The notes: generated from the letters alone by a model not told the origin. 6,159 bases of DNA from CAYGDP01 sp964348665 (GCA_964348665.1 CAYGDP010000046.1:1-6159), one strand, 5' to 3'; counted from the stretch's first letter, positions 1 through 6,020 are shown. Translations and numbers: made by a program.

Positions 1-551
1 CGCGCCCGGGCGCGCAGAGATTCGTCCAGCGCATCCGCGTCGCGCACGACGGCTTCACCAGTACTGCGATCCACAATGCCAAACCCAATGAACTTGGCAA
101 TTTCCTCCGCGCGACCACGAGCCTGCTGATAATCATGCGGTTCTTCGATGTTCAGTTTGTTGGTATCGCCTTCCAGTCGAACGGGGTACACACTATACGT
201 GCTGTTTTTGCTGCGGCGAATTTCGTGTGTGATTGTAACCGCTTGGAAATCATTGAGAGAACGGACGGCCTTCTTGAACGGCACCAAGAGTCCCCACCAG
301 CTCGTTACGGTACGCGCCCGCCGATCCAGAATCGTCCCGGCGCGACCGAATACGAGCGCCGCGCCGACCAGCGTAAAAATCGACCCGAACGGCACGATAA
401 AAAACCAGGGCGGCGGAGAGCCGTGTTTGTCTCCCATGAGACCCGTTACGGGGCTGCTGATGGCAAACAATCCAAAAATCAGAAACGGCATGCCAAACAA
501 CGATATGACGCCGCCACCTTTGCGAATGGTAATCGTGTCCTGTGTTTGCAC
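1..551 (-). CDS. Membrane protein with PH-like domain, tandem paralogue A (partial, cut by left edge)
   Basis: This is the 5' end of a gene that continues past the left edge: 183 codons are visible. It starts with GTG at 551-549, and the reading VQTQDTITIRK matches the intact neighbour at 687-1778 (MQTQDTITIRK) from its first codon, which fixes the start. By hand alignment about 154 of 183 residues are identical, roughly 84%, with no frameshift or stop. Two hydrophobic segments (about residues 15-34 and 50-69) flank a short loop containing DKHGSPPPW. They are followed by a soluble, strand-rich region containing LDRRAR, TSWWGLLVPF and YSVYPVRLEG, which could be a bacterial PH-like fold. The protein is probably an inner-membrane protein with its soluble part in the cytoplasm. 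I do not recognise a named family or function. Whether the missing 3' part is intact cannot be judged from this window. Confidence 0.85.
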   Translation of the reverse strand, partial: MQTQDTITIRKGGGVISLFGMPFLIFGLFAISSPVTGLMGDKHGSPPPWFFIVPFGSIFTLVGAALVFGRAGTILDRRARTVTSWWGLLVPFKKAVRSLNDFQAVTITHEIRRSKNSTYSVYPVRLEGDTNKLNIEEPHDYQQARGRAEEIAKFIGFGIVDRSTGEAVVRDADALDESLRARA

Positions 552-558
552 ATCCAGA

Positions 559-587
559 AGTATAATTCGAGTCGGCGAATACAGCAA
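559..587 (-). promoter_or_regulatory. Sigma70-like promoter of paralogue A, possibly giving a leaderless mRNA
   Basis: Read on the minus strand, TTGCTG (587-582), a 17-bp spacer and TATACT (564-559) are followed by only 7 nt before the GTG start at 551. A transcript starting at the usual distance from the -10 would begin at or next to the start codon. The paralogue at 1778 has the same geometry, and the two sequences remain alignable from the coding region back through the -10 element. There is no Shine-Dalgarno sequence before the GTG. This is motif evidence only. Confidence 0.5.
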
Positions 588-626
588 GCTACAGGATGAA
601 ATAACGAGCCATGATACAGGTTGGTG

Positions 627-656
627 AGTATAAAATAATAGACAACGTAACCTCAA
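627..656 (-). promoter_or_regulatory. Alternative upstream promoter candidate for paralogue A
   Basis: Read on the minus strand, TTGAGG (656-651), an 18-bp spacer and TATACT (632-627) form a second sigma70-like candidate about 75 nt upstream of the GTG start. It lies in the AT-rich 135-bp gap between the two paralogues, which otherwise holds no gene and no convincing terminator. If this promoter is the active one, the mRNA would have an ordinary leader. It therefore competes with the leaderless model. Confidence 0.25.
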
Positions 657-686
657 GTTTGTAACAAGCAATAGTTCAAAACGTTG

Positions 687-1778
687 CTATTGGGGTGTCG
701 CGACGACAACGGCATGGATCGCATCCTGGAGCCATTGAAGTTCTTCCCGCGAAAGCCCGTCACCAAACTCCAGCGTTTGCTTGTCACTTCGAGCGACAAT
801 GACGCCTCCGTGCTTAATTTCCAACTCCTCAAGCTTGTCGAGGGCGATTTCAGAAATATGTTTTCCGACAAGCCGCTTTTGCTCCAATCGCAGTTGGCGA
901 GATGAAATCAGAATGGTTTCCCTCGTTTTCACGGAGCGGAGCATGACCGGTACCATAAAGAGCAATGGACCAAATGTCCAAAACAGGAGGAACCCAATCA
1001 CCAAGAGGTTCATGGGAAAGGGAGGCGTGCCACCACGCAAGAATATCGGCATCACGAAGATACAACCCATCGCCGCCCACCCAAACCCAATCACCAACGG
1101 GATCGCGTGGATTGGCTTAAACCCGGGCGAAGGCAGGCTGAACACGGTTTCTCCGTTCGAGTTATTACTCGTTTCCACACGACAGCCCACTGGCATCGGC
1201 GGCATGGAAATTGTTTCATCAGCACGACGCGAGCGGTCGCGGAGCGATTGGTCCAGCACATCCGCGTCACGCACGACTGCTTCGCCCGAACTGCGATCCA
1301 CGATGCCAAATCCGATGAACTTGGCGATTTCCTCCGCCCGACATCGTGCTTGTTGATAGTCTCGCGGTTCTTCGATGTTCAGCTTGTCGGTATCGCCTTC
1401 CAGTCGAACGGGGTACACACTGTACGTGCTGTTTTTACTCTGGCGGATTTCGTGGGAGACAGTAACCGCCTGAAAGTCGTTGAGCGAACGCGTGGTTTTT
1501 TTGAACGGCACGAGAAGCCCCCACCAACTCGTCACGATGCGCGCGCGCCGATCCAGCACGGTCCCCGTGCGACCGAACACGAGCACCCCGCCGACAAGGG
1601 CAGAAATCAAGCCGAATGGCACGATAAAAAACCATGGCGGTGGAGAACCGTGTTTATCCGCCATGAGACCCGATAGCGGGCTGCTGATGGCAAACATGCC
1701 AAAAACCAGGAAAGGCAAGCCGCACAAAGAAATGACACCGCCACCTTTGCGAATGGTAATCGTGTCCTGTGTTTGCAT
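687..1778 (-). CDS. Four-TM membrane protein with two PH-like soluble segments, tandem paralogue B
   Basis: An intact 363-aa reading frame with ATG at 1778-1776 and TAG at 689-687. Hydrophobic segments lie at about residues 15-34, 50-69, 224-246 and 256-280. The two soluble parts follow the second and fourth of these: about 70-220 (LDRRAR, TSWWGLLVPF, YSVYPVRLEG) and about 285-363 (TRETILISS, LDKLEELEI, LEFGDGLSREELQWLQDAI). Each soluble part ends with a strand-like stretch leading into a helix. That suggests an internally repeated unit of two membrane helices plus a PH-like domain, as in some bacterial PH-domain membrane proteins; this fold call is inference. Arg and Lys near the N-terminus and after helix 2 favour both soluble parts being cytoplasmic. 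It lies 17 nt downstream of the arginine dihydrolase gene but appears to have its own promoter inside that gene's end. It is a tandem copy of the partial gene at 1-551. I do not recognise a function. Confidence 0.88.
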   Translation of the reverse strand: MQTQDTITIRKGGGVISLCGLPFLVFGMFAISSPLSGLMADKHGSPPPWFFIVPFGLISALVGGVLVFGRTGTVLDRRARIVTSWWGLLVPFKKTTRSLNDFQAVTVSHEIRQSKNSTYSVYPVRLEGDTDKLNIEEPRDYQQARCRAEEIAKFIGFGIVDRSSGEAVVRDADVLDQSLRDRSRRADETISMPPMPVGCRVETSNNSNGETVFSLPSPGFKPIHAIPLVIGFGWAAMGCIFVMPIFLRGGTPPFPMNLLVIGFLLFWTFGPLLFMVPVMLRSVKTRETILISSRQLRLEQKRLVGKHISEIALDKLEELEIKHGGVIVARSDKQTLEFGDGLSREELQWLQDAIHAVVVATPQ

Positions 1779-1784
1779 GGCCGA

Positions 1785-1813
1785 AATATATCACGTCACA
1801 ATCGCAGCACCAA
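1785..1813 (-). promoter_or_regulatory. Sigma70-like promoter of paralogue B, possibly leaderless, overlapping the end of the upstream gene
   Basis: Read on the minus strand, TTGGTG (1813-1808), a 17-bp spacer and TATATT (1790-1785) are followed by 6 nt and then the ATG at 1778. The -35 element and most of the spacer lie inside the last codons of the arginine dihydrolase gene. No Shine-Dalgarno sequence precedes the ATG. The same -35 / 17 bp / -10 / short-gap pattern precedes the paralogue at 551, which strengthens the call. Confidence 0.45.
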
Positions 1814-2581
1814 ACACTTCGCGCTGCCGCCAGCACGGAGGAATTGGGAGAGATCAACGGGGTGAATGCAGAAGCCACGATCTTCAAGAACGCGCGCGAA
1901 AGCATCGCAGCCTGCATTCATCACGACGTCGCTTCCAAGCACAACAGTGTTCGCAGCGAACTTTTCAGCGTCGGCCTCGCCAATTTCGATGAGATGCGGG
2001 ATGTTGGCCGTCAGAACTTTCCTTGCGTAGTCGTCGAACGCGGTCGGCACATACGCCGCGGTATCCGGCGCAAGCGGGCAGAAGCAGGTGTCCAGATGAT
2101 AAAATCGTGGATCGGTCAGTTGGAGTGACAACACTTCGATGCCCAGCCTCTCGGCGATTAAATCATGCGAGTACACATCGGAGCGATAGATGTAGCCCGC
2201 AAAAAGTATTTGTCCGACAAACAACGCGTCGCCTTCGCCCTCGAATGGATGCTCTTTAGGTAGCGTCTCGACCGTATAACCGTTCACCTCAAACCACCGC
2301 TGGTACTGCGGGGCTTCGCCTTGCCGTTCTTTGTGTCGAAAATTGCTTAGGATGACGCGATTGCCGCTAACCAGCCCCGCATTGGCGGTGAAAACCATGT
2401 CAGGCAAATGCTCGACCGGATCGACGAACTGCACCATCGCCCCGAGTTGCGTCAACGTTACGGAAAGTTGTTCCCATTGTGAGATGGCCAGCTTGCGGTC
2501 CGCGCCTTGTTTCATGTCCATCCACGGATTGATCTCGTACTCAATCCCATAAAAAGTTGGTTTGCACATCAAATATTTCAT
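1796..2581 (-). CDS. argZ: Arginine dihydrolase (ArgZ-like, guanidine-modifying amidinotransferase superfamily)
   Basis: The predicted cytosolic enzyme (261 aa) would hydrolyse arginine to ornithine, releasing two ammonia and CO2. The sequence closely resembles, from memory, the N-terminal ArgZ domain of cyanobacterial AgrE/ArgZ: LMCKPTF and INPW near the N-terminus, DMVFTANAGL (61-70), ERQGEAP (85-91), PFEGEGDAL (112-120), FYHLDTCFCPL (160-170) and GGSAKCL near the end. Superfamily knowledge makes Cys256 the likely nucleophile, with His162 and acidic residues Asp118 and Asp164 completing the site. All are present, and the chain ends five residues after Cys256. The start at 2581 (MKYLMCKP) gives the expected N-terminus; an in-frame TAA lies upstream and the ribosome site is weak. 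It follows the ornithine cyclodeaminase gene by 75 nt on the same strand, probably in one operon. A plain arginine deiminase or dimethylarginine dimethylaminohydrolase activity is the main alternative, but the neighbour argues for an ornithine-forming enzyme. Confidence 0.85.
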   Translation of the reverse strand: MKYLMCKPTFYGIEYEINPWMDMKQGADRKLAISQWEQLSVTLTQLGAMVQFVDPVEHLPDMVFTANAGLVSGNRVILSNFRHKERQGEAPQYQRWFEVNGYTVETLPKEHPFEGEGDALFVGQILFAGYIYRSDVYSHDLIAERLGIEVLSLQLTDPRFYHLDTCFCPLAPDTAAYVPTAFDDYARKVLTANIPHLIEIGEADAEKFAANTVVLGSDVVMNAGCDAFARVLEDRGFCIHPVDLSQFLRAGGSAKCLVLRL

Positions 2582-2594
2582 CTGATTCCGCAGT

Positions 2595-2619
2595 TGTCGC
2601 GGCGCTCTATGAGCGCCGG
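2595..2619. repeat. REP-like palindromic unit, copy 1
   Basis: A perfect palindrome, GGCGCTCTATGAGCGCC (2601-2617), makes a 7-bp stem with a 3-nt loop, extendable to 8 bp by C2600-G2618. It is preceded by TGTCGC. The same layout occurs inverted at 2635-2661, so the two form a head-to-head pair resembling the REP/BIME elements found between genes of an operon. On the plus strand the hairpin is followed by a T-rich tract (2624-2633). On the minus strand, the direction of the flanking genes, it has no T tract, so it is not a conventional terminator for them. Confidence 0.6.
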
Positions 2620-2634
2620 ACGGTTTTTATTTTA

Positions 2635-2661
2635 CATCGGTGGTCATAGACCGCCGCTACA
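2635..2661. repeat. REP-like palindromic unit, copy 2 (inverted relative to copy 1)
   Basis: Read on the minus strand, this unit starts TGTAGC and contains GGCGGTCTATGACCACC (2655-2639), a 7-bp stem with one G-T pair and a 3-nt loop. It matches copy 1 closely. One stem base pair is swapped on both sides (C/G in copy 1, G/C here), so pairing is kept although the sequence differs. Its first bases include the TAG stop codon of the ornithine cyclodeaminase gene (2659-2657), so the element directly abuts and supplies the gene end. Confidence 0.6.
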
Positions 2662-3877
2662 TTTTTAAATTTTCCAGCAATTCCACCAAGAACGGTTCCA
2701 CGTCAGTCACCAGCCCGATCGTCTGAAAACTACCGCGGTCAGACAGCTTGGTCACCACGTCCGAGTTGATGTCCACACATACCGTCTTGCAAGTGGCGGG
2801 CAATAGATTGCCGACGGCAATCGAATGCAGCATCGTGGCGATCATCAGCGCCAGACCGACGCCGTTGAGCCGCTCCGCCATGGCTTTCTGCGCCTGGATC
2901 GCGTCGGTGATGACTTCGGGCAGTGGGCCGTCGTCGCGAATGCTGCCAGCCAACACAAACTCAACGTTGTGTTTCACACAGGCGTGCATAATGCCGCTAT
3001 TAAGGGTGCCATTCTCGATTGCCTCGCGAATCCCGCCAATCGCGCGGATGCGATTGACGGCGCGGATATGGTTTTCATGACCGTGCGCGGCGCGGGTTCC
3101 GTGTTCGAGATACACGCCAAGTGCCGTGCCGTAGAGCGACTGTTCGATGTCGTGTAGGGCGAGCGCGTTGCCCGCAAACAGCAGATTCACGTAGCCCAAT
3201 TCGACGAGGCGAATAAGATGCGATCCTGCGCCGGTGTGGACGACCGCCGGACCGGCGACGACGAGGATTTTCTGACCGTCGCGTTTTACCGCGCGCATTA
3301 CGTCGGCAATGGCGCGGATGACAGCTCGCTTCGGTTTTTCCGTCGAGACATTGCTCGCCATGAATTCAAACGCTTCACCGCCTTCCTCGACGGGACGTTG
3401 CAACGGTGTCACTCGCACACCGTCGTGACCAACGACAACCAAATCTCCCCGGCGTACCTGCCAGAATTTTTGTGGCGCGGCAGTCTTCGCCACGGGGTCA
3501 ACGACAATTCCGCAATCCATCCGCGCCGGACGCACGTCGAGCCAGCGACCCTGCCAGTGCGCTTGTGTCGGTAGATTCGAGCTGACGTAGAAATCTTCAG
3601 GAAAAATGCCGTCGGCGGGAGCGGGTGCCAGCCGCACCTCGGCGGTCTCCAGCGACTCGGCGCCGTGTGGATGAATCGCGCGTAAAATCTCGGTCAGACA
3701 CGTTTCATCCGCCGCCTCGACGCGGACGACGGCTTCGCTGACGTCTTCGCGTTTGCGGCCGACGTTGAGTTTGACGATCTCGAATCGTCCGCCGCGGGCG
3801 ATGATCTCGTCCAACACCTTCGGCAGCAGCAGTGAATCAATGATATGACCGCGCAATCGAACCGTCTCGGAAATCAT
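2657..3877 (-). CDS. Ornithine cyclodeaminase, LOR/SDH (TIGR00300) type
   Basis: A predicted cytosolic, NAD-dependent enzyme of 406 aa that would convert ornithine to proline and ammonia. The N-terminus, with ETVRLRGHIIDSLLLPKVLD (4-23), is the hallmark of the LOR/SDH conserved region. This family includes an archaeal ornithine cyclodeaminase and the C-terminal domain of cyanobacterial AgrE/ArgZ. A central segment, AGPAVVHTGAGSHLIRLVE (208-226), then LLFAGNALALHDIEQSLYGT (232-251), and YLEHGTRAAHGHENHIRAVN (256-275) look like the cofactor-binding core; the last part contains ATCKTVCVDIN (361-371) and TDVEPFL (391-397). The ATG at 3877 is preferred over an ATG 69 nt upstream because GGAGG sits 5 nt before it and the family N-terminus begins there. 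Its length matches the roughly 400-aa stand-alone family members as I recall them. The arginine dihydrolase gene follows, giving an arginine-to-proline pathway. Lysine-pathway or other LOR/SDH functions are less likely given that neighbour. Confidence 0.87.
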   Translation of the reverse strand: MISETVRLRGHIIDSLLLPKVLDEIIARGGRFEIVKLNVGRKREDVSEAVVRVEAADETCLTEILRAIHPHGAESLETAEVRLAPAPADGIFPEDFYVSSNLPTQAHWQGRWLDVRPARMDCGIVVDPVAKTAAPQKFWQVRRGDLVVVGHDGVRVTPLQRPVEEGGEAFEFMASNVSTEKPKRAVIRAIADVMRAVKRDGQKILVVAGPAVVHTGAGSHLIRLVELGYVNLLFAGNALALHDIEQSLYGTALGVYLEHGTRAAHGHENHIRAVNRIRAIGGIREAIENGTLNSGIMHACVKHNVEFVLAGSIRDDGPLPEVITDAIQAQKAMAERLNGVGLALMIATMLHSIAVGNLLPATCKTVCVDINSDVVTKLSDRGSFQTIGLVTDVEPFLVELLENLKM

Positions 3878-3882
3878 GGAAA

Positions 3883-3887
3883 CCTCC
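3883..3887 (-). promoter_or_regulatory. Ribosome binding site deciding the cyclodeaminase start
   Basis: GGAGG on the minus strand lies 5 nt before the ATG at 3877. This is the only strong Shine-Dalgarno sequence seen at a gene start in the window. It selects this ATG over the in-frame ATG at 3946, which would add 23 residues with no family resemblance. Confidence 0.8.
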
Positions 3888-3892
3888 GTGTC

Positions 3893-3921
3893 AGTATCGG
3901 TCAGAAGGGCAGGAGAGGCAA
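3893..3921 (-). promoter_or_regulatory. Sigma70-like promoter candidate for the cyclodeaminase / arginine dihydrolase pair
   Basis: Read on the minus strand, TTGCCT (3921-3916), a 17-bp spacer and GATACT (3898-3893) lie just upstream of the ribosome site, each hexamer matching about four of six consensus bases. Transcription would begin roughly 10-15 nt before the ATG, leaving a short leader that keeps GGAGG. The rest of the 116-bp gap after the glycosyltransferase gene shows no clear terminator or operator palindrome. Confidence 0.35.
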
Positions 3922-3993
3922 GCGAGAGAATTGGTGAACAATGCAACTTCGGAATACTTGCGTCCCCTGTTCCTCGAGATGGTTCGGCGTGAG

Positions 3994-5217
3994 TTATTTC
4001 GGTTTTGGGCCTTTGCCGGATACCACGCGCTCGTAGAGATTGAGCATTTTAGGGAGCATTTTGGCGAGGCTGTATTTTTCTTCGATCAGGTTGATCCCGG
4101 CGACGCCTAGTTTTCGAAAGGCGGGTGGGTCATCCAATACGCGAAGCGCCTGCTCGGTCAAGCCGTCGATGTCATAGAACCCGGCGAGTAACCCGTTTTT
4201 CTCGTGTTGAATTACTTCGCGGACGGGGGCGGTGTCGCTGGCGAGTACGGTGGCGCCGCAGGAGAGCGAATCCATGAGCGACCAACTCAAGACGAATGGG
4301 ACTGTGAGATAAATATGAAGGTCGCCCATGCTAAAGATATCGGCAAGTTGTGACGGGGGGATTTGTCCTGTGAAAATGAACCGGTCCATGTCGTACTTGT
4401 CCTGTTTTAAGACCCATTCTCGATAGGACTTGGTTTTGGTGTAATTGAGGTCGCCACCGTAACAGACGCGGTCGGAACCGACGCAGACGAAGACCACATC
4501 CTTGCGGGCCTCGCAGATGCGTTTGGCGACTTTCATGAAGATGTCGAACCCGCGCATGGATTCAAACCCTCGGGAGCAATAGGTGACGATGCGGGTGCCA
4601 GCCGGGATCTCTCGATTGCCAACGCGGCGGGGGGTATTTTCGCGGCGATACCAGAAATTGCGATCCACGCCATCGAAAATGGTGTCAACTTTATATTGGT
4701 ATTCCTGGGGGAAAAGGCTGCGCTGCCATTCGGTCGGGCAGTACCCCGCCGAGCAGGTTTGGAGGTCGAGAAGAATCATCGCATTGCGGCAGCGCGACCG
4801 AAGAATGTTCAGTTCTGTCGGGGGAAACTCGGTCCGAAAATCCAGGTCGGAATTTTTGGAATGATAATAGTACTCGAAAAAATTAATGATCGGACAGGAA
4901 TACAGGTCGGCCAGCATGAGGGTCGAGCCGAAGCCGCTATGGCCGAGGACGAGGTCCGGCCGAAGGTTTTTTTGCGCCTTCATCGCCTCGTAAACACCGT
5001 GCGTGTGCCAGACGGTATTTTCGAACGTGCGGCTGCAATAGTGCGTTTCCTTCGTTGCGGCGCCCTTGACCTTGTACTGGATGCGGCGGATGCCCTCTAC
5101 GTTTGCGGGGGGTAGTTCGCTGACAAAACTGCACTGGAACCCGTGGTCCTTGATCAGGTATCGCGCGATGTGCCCGAATTGCGCTGGAAAGTTTTTATGG
5201 ACGAATAGGACATGCAT
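3994..5217 (-). CDS. Glycosyltransferase, GT4-type (GT-B fold)
   Basis: A predicted cytosolic or membrane-peripheral enzyme of 407 aa that transfers a sugar from a nucleotide-sugar donor to an envelope glycan or polysaccharide acceptor; the specific sugar and acceptor are unknown. The N-terminal Rossmann half begins MHVLFVHKNFPAQFGHIARY, typical of the GT4-like N-domain (Glyco_trans_4_3 type), with LVLGHSGFGS (89-98) and NFFEYYYH (112-119). The C-terminal half contains TYCSRGFESMRGFDIFM (212-228), VVFVCVGSD (241-249), FIFTGQIPPSQLADIFSMGD (280-299), and the donor-binding stretch PFVLSWSLMDSLSCG (307-321) followed by APVREVIQHEKNGLL (330-344). At the usual E-x7-E site the first Glu is Phe308 and the second is Asp316. 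No membrane segment or signal peptide is seen. The ATG at 5217 gives the expected N-terminus, with no obvious ribosome site. It is divergent from the AsmA-like gene and has no other polysaccharide gene beside it here. Confidence 0.88.
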   Translation of the reverse strand: MHVLFVHKNFPAQFGHIARYLIKDHGFQCSFVSELPPANVEGIRRIQYKVKGAATKETHYCSRTFENTVWHTHGVYEAMKAQKNLRPDLVLGHSGFGSTLMLADLYSCPIINFFEYYYHSKNSDLDFRTEFPPTELNILRSRCRNAMILLDLQTCSAGYCPTEWQRSLFPQEYQYKVDTIFDGVDRNFWYRRENTPRRVGNREIPAGTRIVTYCSRGFESMRGFDIFMKVAKRICEARKDVVFVCVGSDRVCYGGDLNYTKTKSYREWVLKQDKYDMDRFIFTGQIPPSQLADIFSMGDLHIYLTVPFVLSWSLMDSLSCGATVLASDTAPVREVIQHEKNGLLAGFYDIDGLTEQALRVLDDPPAFRKLGVAGINLIEEKYSLAKMLPKMLNLYERVVSGKGPKPK

Positions 5218-5246
5218 AGATAAAGTGGGCGCATCTTCTACCAGAC

Positions 5247-6020
5247 ATGAAACGGCTTAGCAAGATTTTGCTGTGCATCGGGATCGCTGTCGTGGCGTTG
5301 ATCGTCATCGCGCTGTTTTGCGTGGACTATTTCGCGCGCGGCGGCATCGAGGCGGCGGCCACCTACGCGTTGGGCGCCGAAACCAAATTGGGCGCAGCCC
5401 GTATCGGGATCCTGTCGGGAAAATCCCGCATCAGCAATCTTCGCATTGCGAACCCGAATGGATTTAGCACCCCGCACTTTCTCACGATGGATCGTGGTGG
5501 ACTCGATCTTTCGATTGGTTCGCTTTTCAGCGACACCATCGAGATGCCGTTGATCGAGTTGGACGGCATTGACGTTTATCTAGAGCGCACCGGAAGCGGC
5601 AGCAACTACAAAGTAATCCTCGAAAACCTCGAAAAGGCGTTGGGATCCAGTGGCGGAACAAAATACGCCATCCAACAGATCGTCGTGAAAAATATCACCG
5701 CCCATGTGAACCTGATTCCGCTCACCGGAAAGCTTACGACGCTTACTGTGACCATTCCAGAATTGCGCATTGATGATTTTGGATCGGATAGCAAAGGCGG
5801 TGTCCTCCTTTCCCAAGTTGCCGGCACGCTGGTGAAGCACATCCTCCTGGCGGTTGCTGACCAGGGGAAAGGTGTGTTGCCCAACGATTTTGTGGGAGAT
5901 TTGAAAGGTGTCACGCAAAAAGCTCTCAAAACAATCGAAGGTGTGGGCAAAAAAGCCGGTGAAACGATTAACCAACTCAAGGAAGGAGTTGGCGGGCTTT
6001 TCGATCGGAAGAAAAAATAG
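5247..6020 (+). CDS. AsmA-like membrane-anchored envelope protein
   Basis: A 257-aa protein with a basic N-terminus (MKRLSK) followed by one strong hydrophobic segment (about 7-28), so probably an uncleaved anchor with the rest in the periplasm. Residues about 32-175 resemble the N-terminal part of AsmA / DUF748-type proteins: an early Ala-rich helix, LGAARIGILSGKSRISNLRI (48-67), IANPNGF (67-73), then repeated strands such as LDLSIGSLFS (86-95), IEMPLIELDGIDVYLER (98-114) and IVVKNITAHVNL (145-156). Such proteins are implicated in outer-membrane assembly or lipid transfer; this one is much shorter than classical AsmA, and its role is unknown. The C-terminal part (about 190-257) is rich in Lys, Gly and Val and may form amphipathic helices, ending DRKKK. 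The start has no clear Shine-Dalgarno sequence. It is the only plus-strand gene, divergent from the glycosyltransferase with 29 bp between starts. Confidence 0.75.
   Translation: MKRLSKILLCIGIAVVALIVIALFCVDYFARGGIEAAATYALGAETKLGAARIGILSGKSRISNLRIANPNGFSTPHFLTMDRGGLDLSIGSLFSDTIEMPLIELDGIDVYLERTGSGSNYKVILENLEKALGSSGGTKYAIQQIVVKNITAHVNLIPLTGKLTTLTVTIPELRIDDFGSDSKGGVLLSQVAGTLVKHILLAVADQGKGVLPNDFVGDLKGVTQKALKTIEGVGKKAGETINQLKEGVGGLFDRKKK

Noticed and set aside
135..627. Plus-strand open frames opposite paralogue A
   Set aside because: They run antisense to a frame that matches its neighbour at about 84% identity, and they show no recognisable domain.
643..686. Inverted repeat CAACGT / ACGTTG downstream of paralogue B as a terminator
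   Set aside because: Only six bases pair across a loop of about 32 nt, and the tract after it is not a T run, so it is too weak to call.
781..1992. Long plus-strand frames opposite paralogue B and the end of the arginine dihydrolase
   Set aside because: Low-complexity, Arg- and Pro-rich translations typical of antisense shadows. The minus-strand proteins explain the region.
2582..2656. Riboswitch or attenuator between the cyclodeaminase and arginine dihydrolase genes
   Set aside because: The two hairpins are near-copies of one palindromic unit, and no known aptamer features or minus-strand terminator are present. A repeat element explains them better.
3878..3946. Extended start of the cyclodeaminase at 3946
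   Set aside because: The extra 23 residues have no family resemblance, and the GGAGG site clearly serves the ATG at 3877.
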